Positions 33,462 through 42,839 of a stretch of 64,000 nucleotides of DNA are shown in pieces. The notes under the pieces were generated by a model that saw only the letters and a program-made list of their open reading frames with translations, had not been told where the DNA came from and ran no database searches. How positions within the stretch are numbered: the stretch's first letter is position 1; every line of letters starts with the position of its first letter. The position numbers and the translations under genes are program-made. Source of the stretch: Bacteroidales bacterium (GTDB lineage: Bacteria; Bacteroidota; Bacteroidia; Bacteroidales; UBA932); contig JAFRQH010000002.1 of NCBI GenBank assembly GCA_017428725.1, forward strand, positions 1 to 64,000, in the 5' to 3' direction.

Positions 33462-34420
33462 AATCATTCTTCCACGTCAGCGACATCGGCGACCTCGGCG
33501 CAGCGCTCGCGGAGGCCCGGCAGGTCAAGGCCACGCCCTTTGCCTGGAAACACCTCGGCCAGGACAAGACCATCATGCTGGTCTTCTTCAACAGCAGCCT
33601 GCGCACGCGCCTGAGCAGCCAGAAGGCCGCGCTCAACCTGGGGATGAACCCCATCGTGCTCAACATCGGCCAGGACAGCTGGAAGCTGGAGACGGAGATG
33701 GGCGTGGTGATGGACGGCGACAAGTCCGAGCACCTGCGCGAGGCCATCCCCGTGATGACCAGCTACTGCGACCTGATCGGCATCCGCTCCTTCGCGGGGC
33801 TGACCGACCGGGAATACGACTACAACGAGACGGTGCTCCGCCAGTTCATCGAGTACGGCGGCAAGCCCGTGATCAGCCTCGAATCCGCCACGGTGCACCC
33901 GTGCCAGGCTTTCGCGGACCTGATCACGATCGACGAATACAAGGAAACGAAGCGCCCCAAGGTCGTGATGACCTGGGCCCCGCATCCGCGGGCGCTCCCC
34001 CAGGCCGTGCCGAACTCCTTCGCGGAGTGGATGAACGCCGCGGACGTGGACTTCGTCATCACGCACCCCCACGGGTACGAACTGGATCCGGCCTTCGTGG
34101 GCGGCGCCCGCGTGGAGTACGACCAGATGAAGGCCCTGGAGGGCGCCGACTTCGTCTACGCCAAGAACTGGAGCTGCCCGGGCGTGACCAACCCCGCGCA
34201 GTACGGCCAGGTCCTCAGCAAGGACATGGGCTGGACCGTGGACGCGAAGCACATGGCCGTGACCAACAACGCCTACTTCCTGCACTGCCTGCCCGTGCGC
34301 CGCAACATGATCGTCTCCGACGAGGTGATCGACTCGCCGCGCAGCCTGGTGATCCCCGAGGCGGCCAACCGCGCCGTCTCCGCACAGGTGGTGATGAAAC
34401 GGATGCTCGAGAGCCTATGA
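33458..34420 (+). CDS. argF': N-succinylornithine-type carbamoyltransferase (ArgF')
   Basis: 320 residues. The carbamoyl-phosphate loop is FFNSSLRTRLSSQKAALNLGM (SLRTR near 47-51), as in the acetyl/succinylornithine branch and unlike STRTR of ordinary OTCase. KLETEMGVVMDGDKSEHLREA, TWAPHPRALPQAVPNSFAEWMN and HCLPVRRNM match the Bacteroides fragilis enzyme closely as I recall it. The residue that separates acetyl- (Glu92 in Xanthomonas) from succinyl-specific enzymes (Pro90 in B. fragilis) is Ser90 here. Published swaps of Glu92 to Ser gave succinylornithine activity, so a succinyl substrate is more likely. Carbamoyl phosphate comes from carAB in the same operon. ATGA overlaps at both ends. 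Confidence 0.93.
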   Translation: MKSFFHVSDIGDLGAALAEARQVKATPFAWKHLGQDKTIMLVFFNSSLRTRLSSQKAALNLGMNPIVLNIGQDSWKLETEMGVVMDGDKSEHLREAIPVMTSYCDLIGIRSFAGLTDREYDYNETVLRQFIEYGGKPVISLESATVHPCQAFADLITIDEYKETKRPKVVMTWAPHPRALPQAVPNSFAEWMNAADVDFVITHPHGYELDPAFVGGARVEYDQMKALEGADFVYAKNWSCPGVTNPAQYGQVLSKDMGWTVDAKHMAVTNNAYFLHCLPVRRNMIVSDEVIDSPRSLVIPEAANRAVSAQVVMKRMLESL

Positions 34421-35193
34421 TCAGCGTCTACAAGGTGGGAGGCAACGTGGTGGACGATCCGGCGGCGCTGGAGCGCTTCTGCCGCGATTTCGCCGCGGTG
34501 GAGGGGCCCAAGGTGCTCGTCCACGGCGGCGGCGTGCGCGCCAGCCAGGTCCAGAAGGCGCTGGGCCAGGAGCCGGTCAAGGTCGAGGGGCGCCGCGTCA
34601 CGGACGCGCAGACCCTCGAGGTCGTGACGATGGTCTATGCCGGCTGGTGCAACAAGGACATCGTGGCCCGCCTGCAGGCCGAGGGCTGCAACGCCATCGG
34701 ACTGGCCGGCTGCGACGGCGGGGTCATCACGGCCCGCCGCCGGCCGCCGAAGACCCTCTCCGACGGGGTCACGAAGGTGGACTACGGCTTCGTTGGCGAC
34801 GTCACACCGGCCTCGGTCAACCGGGACTTCCTCCTGCAACTGCTCTCGGCCGGACTCGTGCCCGTGCTGAGTGCCATCAACCACGACGGCGCCGGACAAC
34901 TGCTCAACACCAATGCCGACACCGTGGCGGCTGCGATTTGTGTCGCGCTGGGCGCAAAACTATTTTATTGTTTCGAAAAAAATGGCGTACTTTGTGACCG
35001 GAATGACGACCAGAGCGTGATTCCCGTCCTCGATCCGCAGGCCTATCAGCGGCTCAAAACCGAAGGACGCGTCGCCGACGGGATGATCCCCAAGATCGAC
35101 AACGCGTTCCAGGCCTTGCGGGACGGTGCGGCCGGGGTCGTCATCCGGAGCGCCGACCTGTCGGCGCCGGGCGGTACGAGTTTGACCTTATGA
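34417..35193 (+). CDS. argB: Acyl-glutamate kinase
   Basis: 258 residues from ATG 34417, inside the ATGA overlap with argF'. Amino-acid-kinase fold: YKVGGNVVDDP (phosphate-binding lysine and glycines) at the N-terminus, VHGGGVRASQVQKALG near 35-50, EVVTMVYAGWCNKDIVARL near 68, VLSAINHDGAGQLLNTNADTVAAAICVALGAKLFYCFEKNGVL in the ATP domain, and RVADGMIPKIDNAFQALRDGA. A short stretch around 34935-34995 is AT-richer than its surroundings but in frame. No N-terminal helix for arginine feedback is present. argE overlaps by 4 bases. Confidence 0.94.
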   Translation: MISVYKVGGNVVDDPAALERFCRDFAAVEGPKVLVHGGGVRASQVQKALGQEPVKVEGRRVTDAQTLEVVTMVYAGWCNKDIVARLQAEGCNAIGLAGCDGGVITARRRPPKTLSDGVTKVDYGFVGDVTPASVNRDFLLQLLSAGLVPVLSAINHDGAGQLLNTNADTVAAAICVALGAKLFYCFEKNGVLCDRNDDQSVIPVLDPQAYQRLKTEGRVADGMIPKIDNAFQALRDGAAGVVIRSADLSAPGGTSLTL

Positions 35194-36281
35194 ATTTGTA
35201 CGAAGAATCCATACAGCTGCTGCGGCAGATGGTCCGCATCCCCTCCCTCTCCGGGGAGGAGGCGGGCGTAGCCGCCTGCATCGGAGCGGCCCTGGACGCC
35301 TGGGGCATCCCTTATGAGCTGGTCCGGGGCAACGTGCTGGCGCGCAACCGACGTTTCGATCCCGGCAAGCCCACCCTCGCCCTCGACGCCCACCTCGACA
35401 CGGTCCCCGTCAGCAGCGGTTATTCTCGCGACCCGTTCGATTCCGGCAACGATCCCGATATCATTTACGGACTGGGTTCCAATGACGATGGCGGAAGTGT
35501 AGTGTCTATGATTGCTGCATTCCGCCATTTCTATGACGCGCAGATGCCCTTCAACCTGGTGCTGGCCCTCACCCGCCAGGAGGAGGTGGCCGGTCCGGAC
35601 GGCGCGCGCTGGCTCTACGCCCCGGATGGGCTGTTCGCCACCGACCCGCGCTGGCCGATGCCGCGCCGCGTGATCGTGGGCGAGCCCACGGGGATGCGCC
35701 CCGCCACGAGCGAACGCGGCCTGCTGGTGCTGGACGGACTTGCCCTGGGCGTGAGCGGCCACGCCGCCCGCGGCGAGGGCGTCAATGCGCTCTACATCGC
35801 CCTGGACGACATCGCCGCCCTGCGTGCCCACCAATTCTCCCGTCCCTCCCCGCTGATGGGCGAGGTACACCTCAATGTGACGCAGATCGCCGCCGGCCAC
35901 GCCCACAACGTCATCCCCGACCGCTGCAGCTTCGTGGTGGACATCCGCCCCACGGAGCAGTACACCAACGAGGAGATCCTCGCGGAACTGCAGGCGCTCT
36001 GCCGCAGCAGCCTCAAGGCGCGCAACCTCACCAACCGCTCTTCGGCCACGGCCGCGGACTCTCCCCTGCTGCAGGCCGCTGCGGCGCTCGGGCTCGAGAC
36101 CTACTCCTCGCCGACCACATCCGACTGGATGCGCATCCCCTGCGATGCCGTCAAGCTGGGTCCCGGCGAGTCCGCCCGCTCCCACAAGGCCGACGAATAC
36201 ATCCTCGCGCGCGAAATCGCGCAAGGCATAGATGGATATATAGCTTTTATTGAGACACTATATGGCTACTCTTTGGAATAA
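35190..36281 (+). CDS. argE: N-acyl-ornithine/citrulline deacylase (M20 family)
   Basis: 363 residues, M20 zinc peptidase fold. Metal-binding motifs: ALDAHLDTVPVS (about 67-78), GLGSNDDGGSVVSM (about 94-107), RQEEVAGPDG with the catalytic Glu pair, and a late histidine-containing segment (ARSHKADEYI). It removes the acetyl or succinyl group. Because argF' carbamylates the acylated ornithine, the true substrate is probably N-succinylcitrulline or N-acetylcitrulline rather than acylornithine. Overlaps argB by 4 bases and argH by 20 bases. Confidence 0.92.
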   Translation: MNLYEESIQLLRQMVRIPSLSGEEAGVAACIGAALDAWGIPYELVRGNVLARNRRFDPGKPTLALDAHLDTVPVSSGYSRDPFDSGNDPDIIYGLGSNDDGGSVVSMIAAFRHFYDAQMPFNLVLALTRQEEVAGPDGARWLYAPDGLFATDPRWPMPRRVIVGEPTGMRPATSERGLLVLDGLALGVSGHAARGEGVNALYIALDDIAALRAHQFSRPSPLMGEVHLNVTQIAAGHAHNVIPDRCSFVVDIRPTEQYTNEEILAELQALCRSSLKARNLTNRSSATAADSPLLQAAAALGLETYSSPTTSDWMRIPCDAVKLGPGESARSHKADEYILAREIAQGIDGYIAFIETLYGYSLE

Positions 36282-37593
36282 AGGGACTTCCGCCACGGAA
36301 GCCGTTGAGCGTTTCACGGTCGGCAACGACCGCGTGCTCGACCTCGCCCTGGCCCGCTACGACGTGCAGGGCTCCCTGGCGCACATCCGGATGCTGGAGC
36401 GCATCGGCCTGCTGACGGCCGACGAGCTGACGGCGCTCAGCGCCGCGCTCGAGCGCATCGCCGCGCGCATCGAGTCCGGTGACTTCGTGCTGGAGGACGA
36501 CGTGGAGGACATCCACTCCCAGGTGGAGCTGCTCCTCACGCGCGAGCTCGGAGAGATGGGCAAGAAGATCCACTCCGGGCGGTCCCGCAACGATCAGGTC
36601 CTCGTGGACATCAAGCTCTTCCTGCGCGACGAGCTGCGCTCCGTGCGCGGAGAGGTCCTGACCCTGTTCCGGACCCTGCAGGGCCTCAGCGACCGCTACA
36701 AGGAGGTGCTGCTGCCCGGCTACACGCACGCGCAGGTGGCGATGCCCTCTTCCTTCGGCCTGTGGTTCGGCGCCTATGCCGAGGCGCTCGTGGACGACAT
36801 GTACCTGCTGGGCGGGGCCTACAAGGTGGTGGACCGCAATCCGCTCGGCTCCGCCGCCGGCTACGGCAACTCCTTCCCGCTGGACCGCCAGCTGACCACG
36901 GACCTGCTGGGCTTCGCCTCGCCGGTCTACAACAGCGTGGCCGCCCAGATGCAGCGCGGGCGCACGGAGCGCGCCGTGGCGTCGGCCCTGGGCTCCGTGG
37001 CGCTGACACTCAACAAGTTCGCCTCCGACTGCTGCCAGTATATGTGTCCGAACTTCGGCTTCATCAAGTTCCCGGACGAGCTGACCACGGGCTCCAGCAT
37101 CATGCCGCACAAGAAGAATCCCGACGTCTGGGAGATCCTGCGCGGCAAGTGCAACCGCATCCTCGCCGCGGAGAACGAGATCTCCCTGCTGTGCAGCAAC
37201 ATGCCCCACGGGTACCACCGCGACTACCAGCTCCTCAAGGACATCCTCTTCCCCACCCTGGAGCTGATGCACGACTGCCTGCAGATGGCGGACTATATGC
37301 TGCAATACATAGAGGTGAACACCCACATCCTGGACAATCCCCTCTACGACTACCTCTTCACGGTCGAGGAGGTGAACCGCCGTACGCTCGCCGGCACGCC
37401 TTTCCGCGAGGCCTACCGGCAGGTGGGCGTGGAGGTCAACGAAGGCCGCTTCCAGTACGGCGGCGGCCGGGGCCACGGCGACCTCAAGGCCTCCGACCTG
37501 GGCCACACGCACCTGGGGAGCCTGGGCAACCTGTGCAACGACCGGATCGCCGCCCTGATGGACGCGGCGGCCGACTGGCAGAAAGCAAGATAA
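36262..37593 (+). CDS. argH: Argininosuccinate lyase
   Basis: 443 residues from ATG 36262 (ATLWNKG); a TTG 12 bases upstream is less likely. It splits argininosuccinate to arginine and fumarate. Family signatures: DVEDIHSQVELLLTRELGEMGKKIHSGRSRNDQV near 80-113, YTHAQVAMPSSFGLW near 155-169, and the fumarase/aspartase loop TTGSSIMPHKKNPDVWE near 275-291, which holds the catalytic serine. It overlaps argE by 20 bases, and carA follows 12 bases later. Confidence 0.96.
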   Translation: MATLWNKGTSATEAVERFTVGNDRVLDLALARYDVQGSLAHIRMLERIGLLTADELTALSAALERIAARIESGDFVLEDDVEDIHSQVELLLTRELGEMGKKIHSGRSRNDQVLVDIKLFLRDELRSVRGEVLTLFRTLQGLSDRYKEVLLPGYTHAQVAMPSSFGLWFGAYAEALVDDMYLLGGAYKVVDRNPLGSAAGYGNSFPLDRQLTTDLLGFASPVYNSVAAQMQRGRTERAVASALGSVALTLNKFASDCCQYMCPNFGFIKFPDELTTGSSIMPHKKNPDVWEILRGKCNRILAAENEISLLCSNMPHGYHRDYQLLKDILFPTLELMHDCLQMADYMLQYIEVNTHILDNPLYDYLFTVEEVNRRTLAGTPFREAYRQVGVEVNEGRFQYGGGRGHGDLKASDLGHTHLGSLGNLCNDRIAALMDAAADWQKAR

Positions 37594-37605
37594 CATACTT
37601 ACGAT

Positions 37606-38685
37606 ATGACAACACGCAAAAAAGCGACACTCGTCCTGCAGAACGGACGCAAAATGGAGGGCTGGGCCTTCGGCTACGACGGCCCGTGCGACGGAGAGGT
37701 GGTCTTCTCCACGGCGATGGTGGGATACACCGAGAGCCTGACGGATCCTTCCTTCTCCGGCCAGATCCTCTGTGCCACCTACCCGCTCCTCGGCAATTAC
37801 GGCATCTCCCCGATGGAGACCGACCGGGACGGCCTGCTCAAGAGCTTCGAATCCGAGAAAATCCACATCCGCGGCCTGGTCGTGACCGACTACAGCGAGG
37901 AATACAGCCACTGGGACGCCGTCAAGAGCCTGGGCGACTGGATGGCGGAGCAGAAGGTCCCGGGCGTCTCCGGCATCGACACCCGCCTGCTCACGCAGAT
38001 CCTGCGCGAGGAGGGCTCGATGCTTGGCAAGATCGTGCCCGAAGGGATGGACGACGGTACGTTCGACGTGGCCGACCCGAACCTGGAGAACCAGGCGGCC
38101 ATCGTCAGCTGCAAGGAGGTGATCCGCTACGGCAGCGGCGACAAGAAGGTCGTGCTGGTGGACTGCGGCGTCAAGCACCAGATCCTGCGCTGCCTGGTGC
38201 GGCGCGGCGTGGAGGTGATCCGCGTCCCCTGGGACTATGATTTCAACCAGATGGAGTGGGACGGCCTGTTCATCTCCAACGGCCCCGGCAATCCGATCCA
38301 CTGCAAGGCCACGGTGGAGCACATCCGCCAGGCCATGCAGACCGGCAAGCCGATCTGCGGCATCTGCCTGGGCAACCAGCTCCTCGGGATCGCCGCCGGC
38401 GCGTCGACCTACAAGCTCAAATACGGCCACCGCTCCCACAACCAGCCCGTGCGCCAGGTGGGCACGGACCGCTGCTACATCACGGCCCAGAACCACGGCT
38501 ATGCGCTGGACGAGAGTACCCTCCCCGCTGGCTGGGAGCCGTATTTCACCAATATGAACGACGGCACCAACGAGGGCATCCGGCACAAGACCAAGCCCTT
38601 CTTCACCGCCCAGTTCCATCCTGAGGCCTCCAGCGGCCCCGAGGACACCGAATTCATCTTTGACGACTTTATCTCCCTGTTATGA
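37606..38685 (+). CDS. carA: Carbamoyl-phosphate synthase small (glutaminase) subunit
   Basis: 359 residues. N-terminal CPSase small domain (ATLVLQNGRKMEGWAFG ... MVGYTESLTDPSFSGQIL), then a class-I glutamine amidotransferase with the nucleophile C254 in CGICLGNQLLG and the His-Glu pair in AQFHPEASSGPEDTEF. It hydrolyses glutamine and channels ammonia to CarB. Its position directly after argH in the arginine operon ties carbamoyl-phosphate supply to arginine synthesis, although pyrimidines need the same product. The stop overlaps the carB start by 4 bases. Confidence 0.97.
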   Translation: MTTRKKATLVLQNGRKMEGWAFGYDGPCDGEVVFSTAMVGYTESLTDPSFSGQILCATYPLLGNYGISPMETDRDGLLKSFESEKIHIRGLVVTDYSEEYSHWDAVKSLGDWMAEQKVPGVSGIDTRLLTQILREEGSMLGKIVPEGMDDGTFDVADPNLENQAAIVSCKEVIRYGSGDKKVVLVDCGVKHQILRCLVRRGVEVIRVPWDYDFNQMEWDGLFISNGPGNPIHCKATVEHIRQAMQTGKPICGICLGNQLLGIAAGASTYKLKYGHRSHNQPVRQVGTDRCYITAQNHGYALDESTLPAGWEPYFTNMNDGTNEGIRHKTKPFFTAQFHPEASSGPEDTEFIFDDFISLL

Positions 38686-41600
38686 TCTACCCCCATATCA
38701 AAAAAGTACTGGTGCTCGGATCGGGCGCCCTCAAGATCGGCGAGGCCGGCGAATTCGACTACAGCGGCTCCCAGGCCCTCAAAGCCCTGCGCGAAGAGGG
38801 CATCAAGACGGTCCTGATCAACCCCAACATCGCCACCGTGCAGACCTCGGAAGGCGTTGCGGACAAGGTCTACTTCCTGCCGGTCACCCCTTTCTTCGTG
38901 GAGCAGGTCATCAAGAAGGAGCAGCCGCAGGGCATCCTGCTGGCCTTCGGCGGCCAGACGGCGCTCAACTGCGGCGTGGAGCTGTACAAGAACGGCATCC
39001 TCGAAGCCAACGGCGTGCAGGTGCTCGGCACCCCGGTGCAGGCCATCATCGACACGGAGGACCGCGAGTTCTTCGTGGACCGGATGGACGAGATCGGCAT
39101 CAAGACCATCAAGTCGCACCCGGCCTCCAATATGGAGGAAGCCCGCGCCGCCGCCCGCGAGGTCGGCTACCCGGTGATCCTGCGCGCAGCCTATGCGCTG
39201 GGCGGCCAGGGCTCCGGCTTCTGCGAGAATGAGGCGGAGCTGGAGGTGATGGCCCCCAAGGCCTTCTCCTTCTCCCCGCAGGTCCTGGTGGAGAAGTCCC
39301 TGCGCGGCTGGAAGGAGATCGAGTTCGAGGTGATGCGCGACCGCTTCAACAACTGCATCGCCGTCTGTAACATGGAGAATTTCGACCCGCTCGGGATCCA
39401 CACCGGCGAGAGCATCGTGGTGGCGCCCTGCCAGACGCTCACCAACGACGAGTGCAACTTCCTCCGCAAGAAGGCCATCGAGATCGTGCGCCACGTGGGC
39501 ATCGTCGGTGAGTGCAACGTGCAGTATGCCTTCAGCCCCGACGGCGAGGACTACCGCGTGATCGAGATCAACGCCCGGTTGAGCCGCTCCTCTGCGCTGG
39601 CCTCCAAGGCCACGGGCTATCCCCTCGCCTTCATCGCCGCCAAGATCGGCCTGGGCTACGGCCTGCACGAGCTCAAGAACACCGTCACCAAGACCACACC
39701 CGCCTTCTTCGAGCCTGCGCTGGACTATGTGGTCTGCAAGATCCCCCGCTGGGACCTCGCCAAGTTCAAGGGCGTCTCCCGCGAGATCGGTTCCAGCATG
39801 AAGAGCGTCGGCGAGGTGATGGCCATCGGCCGCACCTTCGAGGAAGCGATGCAGAAGGGCCTCCGGATGATCGGCCAGGGCGCCAACGGCTTCGTGTGCA
39901 ACAAGCCCTTCCGGGGCGAGGACCTCGACGACCTGCTGCGCCACCCCACGGACGTGCGCATCTTCGCCATCGCCGCGGCCTTCGAGGCCGGCTATTCCGT
40001 GGACCGCATCTACGAGCTGACCAAAATCGACCGGTGGTTCCTGGACAAGCTGTACAACATCGAGCGCACCTACCAGGAGCTCGAGGCCTGCAAGGGCCTG
40101 ACGGACATTGGCATCGACCTGCTCCGCAAGGCCAAGTGCCAGGGCTTCTCCGACATCCAGATCGCGCGCGTGCTCGGCACGCCCGAGGCCAAGGTGCGCG
40201 AATACCGCGCCTTCCTGGGGCTGCGCCCGTATGTCAAGCAGATCGACACGCTGGCGGCGGAGTTCCCCTCCTCCACCAACTACCTCTACCTCACCTACAA
40301 CGGCGAGGTGGACGACATCAGTTTCGACGACGGCTCCAATACCGTCATCGTCCTGGGCTCCGGCGCCTACCGCATCGGCAGCAGCGTGGAGTTCGACTGG
40401 TGCGGGGTCAACGCGCTCAACACCCTGCGTGCGAGCGGCTACAAGGCCGTGATGATCAACTACAACCCCGAGACCGTCTCCACGGACTACGACGTCTGCG
40501 ACCGGCTCTATTTCGACGAGCTCAGCTTCGAGACCGTGATGGAGATCTGCGGGATGGAGAAGCCTTACGGCGTGATCGTGAGCGTGGGCGGCCAGATCCC
40601 CAACAACCTGGCCGTGCCGCTGATGCGCGCCGGCGTGCACATCCTCGGGACCACGGCCCACGACATCGACCGGGCCGAGGACCGCAACAAGTTCTCCCAG
40701 ATCGTGGACAAGCTCGGCATCGACCAGCCGCGCTGGAGCGAGCTCACCACGATGGAAGATGTGGACCGCTTCGTCGACGAGGTCGGTTTCCCGGTGCTGG
40801 TGCGCCCGTCCTACGTGCTCTCCGGCGCCGCGATGAACGTGTGCTACAGCAAGGAAGACCTGCGCATCTTCCTCGGGATGGCCGTGGAGGTCTCCGAGGA
40901 GCATCCGGTGGTCATCAGCTCCTTCATGCAGCGCTGCAAGGAGCTGGAATGCGACGCGGTGGCCGACGGCGGCAAGGTGATCGCCTACGCGATCTCCGAG
41001 CACATCGAGTTCGCCGGCGTCCACTCCGGCGACGCCACGATCCAGTTCCCGCCGCAGAAGATCTACGGCATCACGGCCGCCAAGATCCGCAAGACCACGG
41101 CCGCCATCGCGGCGGAGCTGCACATCACGGGACCGTTCAACATCCAGTTCCTGGCCACGGACAACTACATCAAGGTGATCGAGTGCAACCTGCGCGCTTC
41201 GCGCAGCTTCCCCTTCGTGTCCAAGGTCCTCAAGGTCAACTTCATCGACCTGGCCACGCGCTGTATGCTCGGCCAGCGGCCCGAGCGCATCGACATCGAC
41301 CCGTTCGAGCTGGACTACGTGGGCATCAAGTGCTCGCAGTTCTCCTTCGCCCGCCTGGGCAAGGCGGACCCGGTGCTGGGCGTGGACATGGCTTCCACCG
41401 GCGAGGTGGGCTGCATCGGCGACACCCTCGACGAGGCCCTGCTCAAGTCGATGCTCTCCGTGGGGCACCGCATCCCGAAGAAGTCCATCCTGATCTCTTC
41501 CGGCAACCCGATCCAGAAGGCCGACCTGCTGCGCGCCTGCCAGCTGCTGGCCAAGAAGGAGTACACGATCTACGCCACGGGCGGCACCTGCAAGTACCTG

Positions 41601-41885
41601 GTCGACAACGGCGTACCGGCGCTGCGTGCCCTTTGGCCGAACGAGATGGAGGAGGGCGTGCCTGCGGCGCTGGACCTGATCCGTACGCACCAGGTCGAGC
41701 TGGTGATCAACATCCCCAAGAATTTCACTCGCAAGGAGCTCAGCAATGGCTACTTGATGCGGCGCGCCGCCATCGACTTCAACGTCCCGCTGATCACCAA
41801 CAGCCGGCTGGCGACCGCCTATATCCGGGCCTTCTGCTCGACCCCGCTGGAGAAGATCTCCATCAAGAGCTGGGACGAGTATTAG
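38682..41885 (+). CDS. carB: Carbamoyl-phosphate synthase large subunit
   Basis: 1067 residues, full length (E. coli 1073). Two homologous ATP-grasp halves are visible: KKVLVLGSGALKIGEAGEFDYSGSQALKAL at the N-terminus and NTVIVLGSGAYRIGSSVEFDWCGVNALNTL near 552, each followed by IDPN/YNPET loops, ATP-grasp motifs and REFDEVM/ECD segments. The last about 120 residues form an MGS-like allosteric domain (SILISSGNPIQKADLLRACQLLAKKEYTIYATGGTCKYL). It is the last gene of the arginine operon; the EamA gene follows after 12 bases and may be read through. No terminator seen. Confidence 0.97.
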   Translation: MIYPHIKKVLVLGSGALKIGEAGEFDYSGSQALKALREEGIKTVLINPNIATVQTSEGVADKVYFLPVTPFFVEQVIKKEQPQGILLAFGGQTALNCGVELYKNGILEANGVQVLGTPVQAIIDTEDREFFVDRMDEIGIKTIKSHPASNMEEARAAAREVGYPVILRAAYALGGQGSGFCENEAELEVMAPKAFSFSPQVLVEKSLRGWKEIEFEVMRDRFNNCIAVCNMENFDPLGIHTGESIVVAPCQTLTNDECNFLRKKAIEIVRHVGIVGECNVQYAFSPDGEDYRVIEINARLSRSSALASKATGYPLAFIAAKIGLGYGLHELKNTVTKTTPAFFEPALDYVVCKIPRWDLAKFKGVSREIGSSMKSVGEVMAIGRTFEEAMQKGLRMIGQGANGFVCNKPFRGEDLDDLLRHPTDVRIFAIAAAFEAGYSVDRIYELTKIDRWFLDKLYNIERTYQELEACKGLTDIGIDLLRKAKCQGFSDIQIARVLGTPEAKVREYRAFLGLRPYVKQIDTLAAEFPSSTNYLYLTYNGEVDDISFDDGSNTVIVLGSGAYRIGSSVEFDWCGVNALNTLRASGYKAVMINYNPETVSTDYDVCDRLYFDELSFETVMEICGMEKPYGVIVSVGGQIPNNLAVPLMRAGVHILGTTAHDIDRAEDRNKFSQIVDKLGIDQPRWSELTTMEDVDRFVDEVGFPVLVRPSYVLSGAAMNVCYSKEDLRIFLGMAVEVSEEHPVVISSFMQRCKELECDAVADGGKVIAYAISEHIEFAGVHSGDATIQFPPQKIYGITAAKIRKTTAAIAAELHITGPFNIQFLATDNYIKVIECNLRASRSFPFVSKVLKVNFIDLATRCMLGQRPERIDIDPFELDYVGIKCSQFSFARLGKADPVLGVDMASTGEVGCIGDTLDEALLKSMLSVGHRIPKKSILISSGNPIQKADLLRACQLLAKKEYTIYATGGTCKYLVDNGVPALRALWPNEMEEGVPAALDLIRTHQVELVINIPKNFTRKELSNGYLMRRAAIDFNVPLITNSRLATAYIRAFCSTPLEKISIKSWDEY

Positions 41886-41897
41886 CGGCTCGCTGAC

Positions 41898-42839
41898 GTG
41901 GCGCGGACGAAGTTCTTCTATCACCTGCTTGCCCTGGCCGTCGTGGCGGTCTGGGGCGTCACCTTCGTCTGCACCAAGGAACTGATCCGCGCCGGCCTGA
42001 TGCCGGCGCAGATCTTTGCCATCCGCTTCACGCTCGCCTACCTGGGCATCCTGGCGCTCTCGCTCGTCCAGGGGCGCGGGCGGATGCGGCTGTGGAGCCG
42101 CGACTGGAAGGACGAGCTGCTCTTCGTCTTCCTGGGCATTACCGGCGGGTCGTTCTACTTCCTGACGGAGAACACCGCACTCGCCTACACGCAGGCCAGC
42201 AACGTGGCCTTCCTGGTGTGCAGTGCGCCGCTGATCACGGCCCTGCTGAGCCTGGCCTACAGCCGGCTCCGCAGGGACCGCTTCTCCGCGGCGCTGGAGG
42301 ACGTGCGGCTGGACTTCCCGCTGGTCGGGGGCACGGTCCTGGCAATGGCTGGGATGGCGTTGATGCTCTTCGACGGTGCCCGCCTGCAGGTGTCGCTGCG
42401 CGGCGACCTGCTGGCGGTCGGCGCCGCCGTATGCTGGGCGCTCTACAGCCTGTTCATGGGCAAGATGACCGAGGAGTACGGCGCCGTGTTCGCCACGCGC
42501 AAGGTCTTCATCTACGGCCTGCTGACCATCATCCCCTTCCTCGTCGGGCGGGGCGGTTTCCCGCTGGAGGCCCTGCAGCGGCCGGCGGTCATCCTGAACC
42601 TGCTTTTCCTCGCGCTGATTGCCTCGCTCGCCTGTTTCGTGGTCTGGAACCTGGTGATGTCAAAGCTCGGCAACATCACGTCCACCAACTACGTCTACCT
42701 CAATCCGGTCTTCACCCTCATCACGGCGATGATCTTCCTGGGCGAGCGGATGACCCTCGCCGGAGCCGTGGGCTCCGCCCTGATCCTGGGCGGGGTCATC
42801 CTCGCCGGCCAGCACGGGCGGCGCCCCCGCCGCTCCTGA
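41898..42839 (+). CDS. EamA/DMT-superfamily transporter (GTG start)
   Basis: 313 residues with ten predicted helices in two EamA repeats; the first opens HLLALAVVAVWGVTFVCTKELIRAGLMPAQIFAIRFTLAYLG, the second from LLAVGAAVCWALYSLFMGKM, ending YVYLNPVFTLITAMIFLGERMTLAGAVGSALILGGVILAG, the classic DMT C-terminal motif. Start is GTG 41898. The substrate is unknown; relatives export amino acids or metabolites. Twelve bases after carB, it could be cotranscribed with the arginine operon, which would make an arginine-pathway metabolite a reasonable guess but no more. Confidence 0.88.
   Translation: MARTKFFYHLLALAVVAVWGVTFVCTKELIRAGLMPAQIFAIRFTLAYLGILALSLVQGRGRMRLWSRDWKDELLFVFLGITGGSFYFLTENTALAYTQASNVAFLVCSAPLITALLSLAYSRLRRDRFSAALEDVRLDFPLVGGTVLAMAGMALMLFDGARLQVSLRGDLLAVGAAVCWALYSLFMGKMTEEYGAVFATRKVFIYGLLTIIPFLVGRGGFPLEALQRPAVILNLLFLALIASLACFVVWNLVMSKLGNITSTNYVYLNPVFTLITAMIFLGERMTLAGAVGSALILGGVILAGQHGRRPRRS

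Noticed and set aside
35190-36281. argE-argH 20-base overlap as a frameshift or error
   Set aside because: Both frames run through the overlap with family-consistent ends; the overlap is simply longer than the neighbouring 1-4 base ones.
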